Below are positions 1 to 5,023 of a stretch of 9,144 bases of DNA, one piece after another. Source of the stretch: Actinomycetes bacterium (lineage in GTDB: Bacteria; Actinomycetota; Actinomycetes; Prado026). Position 1 is the first letter of the stretch, and every line of letters begins with the position of its first letter. A program made the position numbers and the translations under genes. Below the pieces are notes generated by a model, which was given only the letters and a program-made list of their open reading frames with translations, was not told the origin of the DNA and made no database searches. Location: contig JALOLN010000073.1 in NCBI GenBank assembly GCA_025455945.1, positions 1 to 9,144 of the forward strand. The letters are read 5' to 3'.

Positions 1-1
1 C

Positions 2-580
2 GCCCTCGAGCCCTCCTTCGCCTGGCGGGAGGGCCGGCTGGTCACCGAGCGGTCCGCCGCCCACGTGCGCGGCTTCGACCTGCCCGTCGGGCCGCGTCAG
101 GGGGTCTCGGTCGGCGGCACCGAGCACCTGTCCCTGCCCCGCTGGGCGCCGCAGCTGGAGCGCGTCGGCGTCTTCGTCGGCTGGACCGGCCCGCTCTCCC
201 GCCCCACCCAGGTGCTGTCGCTGGGGACAGCCGCCCTGGCCCAGGTGCCCCCGCTGGCTGCGGCCATGGCCGCAGCGGCCGCCCGGGTGCTCCCGGGGTC
301 GAGCGGGGGGCCAACCCCAGAACATCGGGCCGCCGCCCGCAGCGTGGTCGTCGCCGAGGCCTTCGACGACCAGGGGGAGCGGCTGGCCACCGCCACGGTC
401 GAGGGACCGAGCCCCTACGACCTCACCGCCGAGCTGCTCGCGTGGGGCGCCGACGTCTCGCTCACCGGTGGGCTGCAGGCGACAGGAGCGCTGGGGCCGG
501 TGGAGGCCTTCGGGCTGGACGGCCTGGAGACCGGCTGCGCCTCCCTGGGCCTGGGGGTCAGCGAGCTGACCGCCGGCTGA
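2..580 (+). CDS. Saccharopine dehydrogenase-like reductase, C-terminal part (5' end outside window)
   Basis: The reading frame is open from the window edge, so the N-terminal NAD(P)-binding half lies upstream; 192 residues are visible. The visible part has the features of the C-terminal region of the saccharopine dehydrogenase / trans-acting enoyl reductase family: a strand-rich section (SVGGTEHLSLPRW), an Ala-rich helical section, and near the end SPYDLTAELLAW followed by GALGPVEAFGLDGLETGCA. That ending (loss of a side chain, GALGP, AFGLD) is typical of actinobacterial members that reduce or rearrange unknown substrates. The exact reaction cannot be told from this half. The gene ends in TGA inside the loop of a hairpin and converges on rbpA 27 bases away. 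An ATG-like start inside the window is not needed because the homologous frame continues upstream of it. Confidence 0.8.
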   Translation, partial: ALEPSFAWREGRLVTERSAAHVRGFDLPVGPRQGVSVGGTEHLSLPRWAPQLERVGVFVGWTGPLSRPTQVLSLGTAALAQVPPLAAAMAAAAARVLPGSSGGPTPEHRAAARSVVVAEAFDDQGERLATATVEGPSPYDLTAELLAWGADVSLTGGLQATGALGPVEAFGLDGLETGCASLGLGVSELTAG

Positions 581-587
581 CCGGCGG
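570..587. terminator. Hairpin between convergent genes, stop codon in loop
   Basis: A perfect 7-base-pair GC stem (CCGCCGG / CCGGCGG) encloses the 4-base loop CTGA, which holds the TGA stop of the reductase gene. It lies between two convergent genes (the reductase and rbpA), so it could serve both directions. There is no T-run on either side, so it would be a GC-rich actinobacterial hairpin without the classic tail. The inverted repeat is seen directly; termination is inferred. Confidence 0.4.
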
Positions 588-607
588 GCCCGGCGCCCCC
601 CGGACGA

Positions 608-976
608 TCAGCGCTCGCCGGTGCGCAGCAGCTGCAGCCGCTCGATCAGCAGCTCCTCGAGCTCGTCCGTCGTCCGTCGCTCGAGCAGCATGTCGCGGTG
701 CGTCTTGCCCGCCGCGCTCGAGCGTGGCGAGACCAGCGCCAGGCCCTCCTCGCTGCCGGCGAGCCGCCGGGCTGCGGTCTCGTCGAGATGCGCATGCCGG
801 CCGCAGCGCGGGCAGTCCCAGGTCTCGGGGATCTCCTCCGCCTCGGGGTGGAACGCCAGAGTGGTCACGTGACCGGCCGGGCAGTGGTAGGCGTGCGGCA
901 CGGCGTCCAGCGGGACGACATTGCTGTCGGACTCGTAGCTGTGGCTGGACAGGGCGTGGCCGCGCAGCGCCGTCAT
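608..976 (-). CDS. rbpA: RNA polymerase-binding protein RbpA
   Basis: This is a 122-residue transcription factor specific to Actinomycetota. It binds RNA polymerase holoenzyme next to the principal sigma factor and stabilises the open complex. Visible parts: an N-terminal tail with SYESD; a core with zinc ligands C32-x3-H36 and C55-x2-C58 at the same spacing as the zinc-binding Streptomyces type; a basic linker (SPRSS); and a C-terminal sigma-interacting helix pair (KTHRDMLLERR then DELEELLIERL, about residues 91-118). The usual Trp in the THWDML motif is Arg here (R94). The ATG is preceded by CGGAGGA at good spacing. A much longer frame continues upstream of this ATG, but it is antisense to two other genes and is not coding. 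The gene is divergent from the carboxypeptidase and has an ECF-like promoter candidate upstream. Confidence 0.97.
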   Translation of the reverse strand: MTALRGHALSSHSYESDSNVVPLDAVPHAYHCPAGHVTTLAFHPEAEEIPETWDCPRCGRHAHLDETAARRLAGSEEGLALVSPRSSAAGKTHRDMLLERRTTDELEELLIERLQLLRTGER

Positions 977-1009
977 GAAGCGATCCTCCGGGGGGTGGGT
1001 TTGGTCGTT

Positions 1010-1037
1010 GGACGATGTGATGCCCGTTTCGGTTCCC
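1010..1037 (-). promoter_or_regulatory. Candidate ECF/SigR-type stress promoter of rbpA
   Basis: On the minus strand, GGGAACC (1037-1031) is followed by 16 bases and then CGTCC (1014-1010). This fits the GGAAC / CGTC-type pattern recognised by ECF sigma factors of the SigR/SigE/SigH class. The predicted transcript start would lie about 25 bases upstream of the rbpA ATG. Streptomyces rbpA is known to belong to the SigR (thiol stress) regulon, so the location makes sense. The match is by eye and short. Confidence 0.45.
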
Positions 1038-1126
1038 GGCGGCACCTCAGCCGGGTGTGACGTTGCCCACGTAGGCTCCTCAAGGCGGGTCCCGAGGCGG
1101 ACGATCTCCACGCCCAGGAGGCAGGG

Positions 1127-1939
1127 ATGGCTGGGCACCGAGGACCACTGGCCGCCGTCGGCGCGGCGCTGGCCGCTGCTGTCGTCGTCCTGCTCTCCCC
1201 CGTGCCCTCGGCCGCGGTCACCGAGCCCCCGTGGCCCGGGGCGCCCGCACCGAGCGCCCCCGGCTCGCTGCACCCGACGCCCACCCCGACGACCCCACCG
1301 GCCCCCAGCACAGTGGAGATCGGCCGGTCCCGACAGGGCCGCCAGCTGCTCGCGACCCGCTACGGGTTCCCCACCGCACCCCGGACGGTGGTCGTCATCG
1401 GGCTGCTGCACGGCGACGAGCCGGCCGGGCTGAAGGTCGTCGCCGCGCTGCGCTCGCTCACCCCCCCGACCGACACGCAGCTGTGGGTGGTGCCCTCCGG
1501 CAACCCCGACGGGCTGGCCGCCGGACGGCGCACCAACGCGGCCGGGGTCGACCTCAACCGCAACTTCCCGAACAGCTGGGTGTACGCCGGGCGCGGCACG
1601 TCGACGTACTCCGGGCCGAAGGCGGCCAGCGAGCCGGAGACCGCGGCACTGGTCCGCTTCCTCTCGGCGCGACGGCCGGCACTCACCGTGATCTTCCACC
1701 AGCCGCTGTACGGCGTGGACTCCTACCACGCGAAGAACCCGGCGTGGGCGCAGCGGCTGGCCACCGCGATGGGGCTGCCGCTGAAGTCGTTCTCGTGCGG
1801 CGGCACCTGCCACGGCACGCTCACCGGGTGGCACAACGCCACGCTCCCGGGCATGGGGCTCACCGTGGAGTTCGGCTCGGGGACGCCGTCCTCGGCGAAG
1901 GCCACCCAGGTCGCGAAGGCGGTGCTGACAGTCCGCTGA
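1127..1939 (+). CDS. Secreted M14-family zinc carboxypeptidase
   Basis: This is a 270-residue metallocarboxypeptidase. Residues 1-30 form a signal peptide (hydrophobic stretch about 8-25, likely cleavage after PSAA). A Pro/Thr/Ser-rich linker follows to about residue 62, then the catalytic domain. The zinc motif HGDE gives H95 and E98, NRNFP holds the substrate-binding Arg (R145), FHQPLYG gives the third zinc ligand H191, and VEFG supplies the catalytic glutamate E248. C224 and C228 may form a disulfide outside the cell. The short catalytic domain is closer to bacterial murein-peptide amidases (MpaA type) than to digestive carboxypeptidases, so trimming of cell-wall peptides is likely but inferred. 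An AGGAGG at 1116-1121 sets the ATG start. It is divergent from rbpA, and the deaminase gene starts 22 bases after its stop. Confidence 0.9.
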   Translation: MAGHRGPLAAVGAALAAAVVVLLSPVPSAAVTEPPWPGAPAPSAPGSLHPTPTPTTPPAPSTVEIGRSRQGRQLLATRYGFPTAPRTVVVIGLLHGDEPAGLKVVAALRSLTPPTDTQLWVVPSGNPDGLAAGRRTNAAGVDLNRNFPNSWVYAGRGTSTYSGPKAASEPETAALVRFLSARRPALTVIFHQPLYGVDSYHAKNPAWAQRLATAMGLPLKSFSCGGTCHGTLTGWHNATLPGMGLTVEFGSGTPSSAKATQVAKAVLTVR

Positions 1940-1955
1940 CGCCGGCCGGGATACT
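1925..1955 (+). promoter_or_regulatory. Candidate promoter for a leaderless deaminase mRNA
   Basis: GATACT (1950-1955) ends six bases before the GTG start at 1962, the spacing expected when transcription begins at the start codon itself. CTGACA (1925-1930), overlapping the end of the carboxypeptidase gene, could be the -35 element with a long 19-base spacer. No Shine-Dalgarno sequence precedes the GTG, which supports leaderless initiation, common in actinobacteria. Read-through from the carboxypeptidase gene remains possible. Confidence 0.3.
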
Positions 1956-1961
1956 GGGTCC

Positions 1962-2363
1962 GTGCCCGACCCGCTGACCGCCGACGAGCGCGACCTCGTC
2001 GCCGTCGCGACGGCGCTGCTCGAGGCGCGGGCGGGCGGGGACCTGCACACGGTCGCGGCCGCCGTCCGGGCTGCGGACGGACGGGTGGCGACCGGGCTGA
2101 ACCTCCACCACTTCAGCGGCGGACCGTGCGCCGAGGTCGTCGCCCTGGCCAACGCGGCGGCCGACGGGCTCGACGAGCTCGACCGCATCGTCGCCGTGGG
2201 CGACGCCGGCCGCGGGGTGCTCGCACCGTGCGGGCGGTGTCGTCAGGTGCTCCTCGACCTGCACCCCCGGATTCACGTCGTCGTCCCTGTCGAGGACGGT
2301 CTCGCGGCAGTGCCCGTCGCCGACCTGCTGCCGTGGGCCTACCGCCCCCGCGACGGCGCGTAG
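1962..2363 (+). CDS. Cytidine-deaminase-fold enzyme, blasticidin-S-deaminase-like
   Basis: This is a 133-residue, single-domain, probably cytosolic zinc deaminase. The zinc and catalytic motifs are GGPCAE (C56, proton-shuttling E58) and APCGRCRQ (C90, C93). The sequence around them follows fungal blasticidin-S deaminase more closely than ordinary Cdd: it has HHFSGGPCAE instead of the usual N-x-E-N-A-S-Y segment, then GRGVLAPCGRCRQVLLDLHP, then a tail with ADLLPWAY. Length matches BSD (130 residues). Members of this fold remove the amino group from cytidine or cytosine nucleosides, releasing ammonia. The substrate here could be cytidine, an antibiotic nucleoside or a modified base. The GTG start has no Shine-Dalgarno sequence and may be leaderless. 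The gene converges on the helical-domain gene with a 10-base gap. Confidence 0.9.
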   Translation: MPDPLTADERDLVAVATALLEARAGGDLHTVAAAVRAADGRVATGLNLHHFSGGPCAEVVALANAAADGLDELDRIVAVGDAGRGVLAPCGRCRQVLLDLHPRIHVVVPVEDGLAAVPVADLLPWAYRPRDGA

Positions 2364-2373
2364 CCGCCGCAGC

Positions 2374-2829
2374 TCAGGACGCGGTGCCCCGGAACAACGC
2401 GGTGAGGTCGAGGGACGGGACGTGCCGACGGCTGGCGAGCGAGACGTACGACCGGGCCAGGGCGTCCTTGCCGAACCCCAGCACCGTGGTCAGCAGACCG
2501 GTCGCCTCGGCCAGGTCGGCGGCCGGCACCTCGGCGACCACGCGCCGCCACATGGCCTCCTCGAGGGCGTTGAAGGCGGTCTGGACCTCGAGGATGTCGA
2601 ACCCGGCGTTGAACCGCTGGTCGGCGACCTGCTCGGAGTACGTCCCCACCGCCGCGAGGTCACGGTCGCGGATCGCCGCGACGACCAGGTGGAAGAGGTC
2701 CGCCAGCCGCTCGCGCGTGAAGCGCTCCCCGGCCGCCTCGTAGTGGGTCGGGTGCGAGCGCTGCAGCGCCTCGTACGCCTCGTCCAGCACCTGCGTCTCG
2801 GCCTCGAGCAAGACCTCGGCCAGATCCAT
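2374..2829 (-). CDS. All-helical protein resembling the RsbRD N-terminal sensor domain
   Basis: This is a 151-residue soluble protein predicted to be almost entirely helical, with no signal peptide or membrane segment. The segment about 62-98 (TYSEQVADQRFNAGFDIL then EVQTAFNALEEAMWRRV) and the C-terminal helix LGFGKDALARSYVSLA resemble the RsbRD N-terminal domain, a helical input domain of stressosome and kinase proteins. Unlike RsbR paralogues it has no STAS domain attached, so it is a stand-alone helical domain. Its ligand or partner is unknown. The ATG at 2829 is chosen because GGAGGAG sits seven bases upstream; the frame stays open 28 codons further, but without a ribosome site. The gene stands alone, divergent from the tRNA. 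A STAS gene lies 1 kb away. Family assignment is by pattern and moderate in strength. Confidence 0.65.
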   Translation of the reverse strand: MDLAEVLLEAETQVLDEAYEALQRSHPTHYEAAGERFTRERLADLFHLVVAAIRDRDLAAVGTYSEQVADQRFNAGFDILEVQTAFNALEEAMWRRVVAEVPAADLAEATGLLTTVLGFGKDALARSYVSLASRRHVPSLDLTALFRGTAS

Positions 2830-2903
2830 GTGACAACTCCTCCGTGGGACCGCCACCATCCTCCCACCGCCGAGGGCCGTGCCGGGCAGGGGCCCAGCGC
2901 GCC

Positions 2904-2909
2904 TACACT
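2904..2909 (+). promoter_or_regulatory. Candidate -10 element of tRNA-Arg
   Basis: TACACT matches the actinobacterial TAnnnT -10 pattern and lies 17 bases before the mature 5' end of the tRNA. Transcription would start near 2916. No convincing -35 element was found at the expected distance. Confidence 0.35.
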
Positions 2910-2926
2910 GCACTGCGCATCCCCCG

Positions 2927-3002
<76 letters not shown>

Positions 3003-3017
3003 GCCGCCGCTGCTCGG

Positions 3018-3179
3018 CTACGCCGCGACCCCAAGGAACAGCAAGGTCACGAGAACGGCGACGACTGCGCACAAGCCGAGCTCGATGACGAGGCCCAGCG
3101 CCACACCACGCAGCAGGCTCCAGTCACTCTCGGCCCTCTCCGCCGCCGGCGTCGGCGGTGTCTGAAGCTGAAGACTCAT
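3018..3179 (-). CDS. Small single-helix membrane protein, 53 residues
   Basis: This is a short frame of 53 codons plus TAG. The N-terminal 25 residues are polar (MSLQLQTPPTPAAERAESDW). A hydrophobic helix of about 23-27 residues (roughly 26-52: VALGLVIELG, then LCAVVAVLVTLLFLG) runs to the end, so the protein would be a tail-anchored or single-pass membrane protein. It is judged real because AAGGGAG lies eight bases before the ATG and the strand matches its neighbours. It starts 67 bases after the pseudophosphatase gene but is separated from it by a strong hairpin. It ends 15 bases from the 3' end of the convergent tRNA gene. No family is recognised. Confidence 0.6.
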   Translation of the reverse strand: MSLQLQTPPTPAAERAESDWSLLRGVALGLVIELGLCAVVAVLVTLLFLGVAA

Positions 3180-3225
3180 CGAACCCACTCCCTTGTCGAC
3201 TGCCGGACACGCGGTCGAAGACGGT

Positions 3226-3260
3226 CGTCGGGCTGGGTCTCAGGGACTACCAGCCCGACG
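3226..3260 (-). terminator. Strong hairpin at the end of the pseudophosphatase gene
   Basis: An 11-base-pair perfect inverted repeat (CGTCGGGCTGG 3226-3236, CCAGCCCGACG 3250-3260) encloses a 13-base loop that holds the TAG stop codon of the minus-strand gene (3249-3247). No T-run follows on the minus strand. It probably ends the STAS/pseudophosphatase transcript or protects its 3' end before the small membrane-protein gene. The repeat is seen directly; the role is inferred. Confidence 0.6.
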
Positions 3261-3789
3261 GACTCACCCTCGTGACGACCACGACCCCGGCGCTGTCTCC
3301 GTCCGGCCGGCCAGCAGCCAGCCGGACGAGGTCACCGGCCAGGGTGGCCAACGAGCGTCGCCTCGCCATCCGCCGCGGCAACTCTGCGATCTCCTTCGGT
3401 GGGACGGCTCCGAGCAGCCCCGCCGTCATCTGGATGAGCACGCCACCCGGCTCGAGAGTCACCTCGGAGCGCGACCGGTCCCGTGGGACGGTCCGCACGT
3501 CTCCGCCGACCTGCGCACAGTGCAGGAGCGAGGGGGAGTTGGTGTGAGTGGCCACGCACCGGCCACCGCTGCCGAGGGTCAGTCCCGTCCCCGCCGCGTG
3601 CTGCGCCCCCGCCTCCTGCAGGGTGACCGTCAGACGAACGCCCTCACGGTGCCAGCGGACCACGGCAAGTCGGCCGGCAGCCTGCCAGACCCGCCAGCCG
3701 GACGTTGCGGCCAGCAGGCCGTCGCTCAGATCGGCAGAGGTCTCGCGCTCCGCGCCGCATGTCTCTGGGCCCGCCGCCAGCAGCTGCAT
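3247..3789 (-). CDS. Degenerate PP2C/SpoIIE-fold protein (likely pseudophosphatase)
   Basis: This is a 180-residue soluble protein. The C-terminal half follows the strand order of PPM (PP2C/SpoIIE/RsbX) phosphatases: AAGTGLTL, then GRCVATHTNSPSLLH at the usual VGDSR / AGHPP position, then RDRS, LEPGGVLIQMTAGLLGA at the usual LxPGDxLxLxTDGL position, and GDSAGVVVVTRV at the final DD-x-VVV strand. The TDG metal aspartate is Ala (A123), the second of the DD pair is Ser (S166) and only D165 remains. The N-terminal metal motifs are not clear; SDGLLAATSG (22-31) could be a relic. It is therefore probably inactive, perhaps a binding partner. The start is the ATG overlapping the STAS stop (TGATG), which implies translational coupling; the frame is open 17 codons further upstream, inside the STAS gene. 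Fold assignment is by eye; an unrelated new family is possible. Confidence 0.7.
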   Translation of the reverse strand: MQLLAAGPETCGAERETSADLSDGLLAATSGWRVWQAAGRLAVVRWHREGVRLTVTLQEAGAQHAAGTGLTLGSGGRCVATHTNSPSLLHCAQVGGDVRTVPRDRSRSEVTLEPGGVLIQMTAGLLGAVPPKEIAELPRRMARRRSLATLAGDLVRLAAGRPDGDSAGVVVVTRVSPSGW

Positions 3790-4124
3790 CACGCCCGCCT
3801 GGTGCCGCGGGTGGAGTGCTCGATGCGGAACACCCGCCACAACCCGGTGCGGCGGATCAGGTCGAGCGCTTGCGGGCCTGGGTCACGAAGGACAACGCCA
3901 CCGCCGCGCGCCCGACAGGATCGGTGGGTGCCGATCAGCGCGGCGAGGGTGGTCGACTCGACACCAGTCGCGGACGACATGTCGACGACGATGGTTCGAG
4001 CCCCCGCAAGGACGAGATCGTGCAGGTACCACCGCAGATCCGCCAGCCCCTGGCCGGTCAGGTGGTCGACGAGGCGGACCGTCGTCTGGTCGTCGATGGC
4101 GGGAGAGGTCGTCGCCGTGGTCAT
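3789..4124 (-). CDS. STAS-domain protein, anti-sigma-factor antagonist type
   Basis: This is a 111-residue single STAS domain. The core strand and helix TIVVDMSSATGVESTTLAALI (45-64, interrupted here as TIVVDMSS then ATGVESTTL) matches the D-L-S-x-V-x-x-x-D-S-S-G-L segment of RsbV/SpoIIAA. S57 is in the phosphorylation-loop position, but the flanking residues are changed: D to E56, S to T58, G to T59. In the family, an RsbW/SpoIIAB-type kinase phosphorylates this serine and a PP2C phosphatase removes the phosphate, which decides whether the antagonist captures the anti-sigma factor. AAGGAG lies five bases before the ATG. The gene is first in a two-gene operon with the PP2C-like protein and is divergent from the response-regulator operon. 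No kinase or sigma factor gene is nearby. Confidence 0.85.
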   Translation of the reverse strand: MTTATTSPAIDDQTTVRLVDHLTGQGLADLRWYLHDLVLAGARTIVVDMSSATGVESTTLAALIGTHRSCRARGGGVVLRDPGPQALDLIRRTGLWRVFRIEHSTRGTRRA

Positions 4125-4297
4125 GGGAGCTCCTTGGGTCTGGCCTTCGGCGTCCCAGCCCCGTGCCGGGCCCGCTGCATCGATGCTGGCGCCGGATTCT
4201 TGCGAGCACCCTGCTCGGGACTTTGCCGCCAGATGAAGATCTTGGTGACCGCCCTGCGCTCGACGGCTGCCTGCCCGGGCCGTGCGAGCATGGACGG
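4125..4297. promoter_or_regulatory. Divergent regulatory region with dyads and a direct repeat
   Basis: This gap separates the STAS operon (-) from the two-component operon (+) and must hold both promoters. It contains a 10-base palindrome GCATCGATGC (4177-4186), an inverted repeat CGAGCA-CCC-TGCTCG (4203-4217), and the octamer TGCGAGCA twice in direct orientation (4201-4208 and 4283-4290). The second octamer lies only seven bases before the response-regulator start. No clear -35/-10 pair and no SigB-type promoter (GTTT...GGGTA) was found on either strand. Confidence 0.35.
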
Positions 4298-5023
4298 GTG
4301 TCGAACCGCCTGCTCATCGTGGAGGACGACGACCGGGTGAGGGCCGTCCTCCGCCTTGCGCTGGAGAGCGAGGGGTACGACGTCTCGGAGGCCGACAGCG
4401 CGGAGCAGGCGCTCGAGGAGTTCGCCGTGACCAGCCCCGACGTGATGATCGTCGATCTCATGCTCGGTGGCATGACCGGCTTCGACTGCATTCGCGAGGT
4501 ACGCAGGAGCAGCGACATCCCGATCATCGTGGTCAGCGCCCGAGACGACACCCACGACGTCGTGGCGGGACTGGAGGCCGGCGCGGACGACTACGTCACC
4601 AAGCCGTTCCAGGTCAAGGAGATCACCGCGAGGCTGAGGGCGCTGGTGCGTCGGACCCGTCGTCCGGCCGGAGCGGGCGTGGACCTGGCCGGGCAGGCCC
4701 CCGACGCGGTGGTCCTGGACGCGACCGACCCGCAGCGACCGCTGCTGCTCGAGCCGTCCGCCGGTCGACTGCTCCGCGGGACCGAGCAGGTCCACCTGAC
4801 GCTGACCGAGTTCCGGCTGCTCTGTGTGTTGACGGAGGAGGCGGGACGGGTGCTGTCACGGCCCCAGCTGCTGGAGAGGGTCTGGGACCAAGGGTTCTTC
4901 GGGGATGAGCGGCTGGTCGACGTGCACATCCGCAGGCTCCGCACCAAGATCGAGTCGGACCCGGGCGATCCCCACCTCCTGGTCACCGTGCGCGGCCTCG
5001 GCTACCGGCTCGATCGGCGATGA
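4298..5023 (+). CDS. OmpR/PhoB-family response regulator
   Basis: This is a 241-residue cytosolic transcription factor. The receiver domain (about 1-120) has the acidic pair D10/D11, phospho-acceptor D53 (IVDLMLGG), S80 and K102 (TKPF). A linker of about 45 residues, longer than usual, leads to the winged-helix DNA-binding domain (about 166-239: LTLTEFRLLCVL, RPQLLERVW, recognition helix DVHIRRLRTKIE, wing TVRGLGYRL). The GTG at 4298 is chosen because the receiver motif RLLIVEDD begins four residues later; the upstream open frame is antisense to the STAS operon. There is no good Shine-Dalgarno sequence before the GTG. GAGCAT (4286-4291) sits at the distance expected of a leaderless -10 element. 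The stop overlaps the kinase start (ATGA), so the two are translationally coupled. It resembles MtrA but is probably a paralogue. Confidence 0.95.
   Translation: MSNRLLIVEDDDRVRAVLRLALESEGYDVSEADSAEQALEEFAVTSPDVMIVDLMLGGMTGFDCIREVRRSSDIPIIVVSARDDTHDVVAGLEAGADDYVTKPFQVKEITARLRALVRRTRRPAGAGVDLAGQAPDAVVLDATDPQRPLLLEPSAGRLLRGTEQVHLTLTEFRLLCVLTEEAGRVLSRPQLLERVWDQGFFGDERLVDVHIRRLRTKIESDPGDPHLLVTVRGLGYRLDRR

Noticed and set aside
977..2188. Long minus-strand open frame that continues rbpA upstream for about 400 codons
   Set aside because: It is antisense to the carboxypeptidase and deaminase genes, Arg/Gly-rich and without family motifs. The rbpA ATG has a clear ribosome site.
3789..3840. Longer N-terminus for the PP2C-like protein
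   Set aside because: The extra 17 codons lie inside the STAS gene. The TGATG overlap gives a better coupled start.
3991..4006. GGTTCGAGCCCCCGC resembling the tRNA T-arm, as a possible integration site pair
   Set aside because: Only seven bases match in register with the tRNA 3' part. The site lies inside the STAS coding region and no integrase is present.
3193..4236. Plus-strand open frame of 347 codons across the STAS operon
   Set aside because: Low-complexity Arg/Pro/Ser composition, no ribosome site, no recognisable domain. The opposite strand has clear STAS signal.
3548..4297. Upstream extension of the response-regulator frame by 250 codons
   Set aside because: It is antisense to the STAS and PP2C-like genes. 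The receiver domain begins at residue 4 of the GTG start, so no extension is needed.
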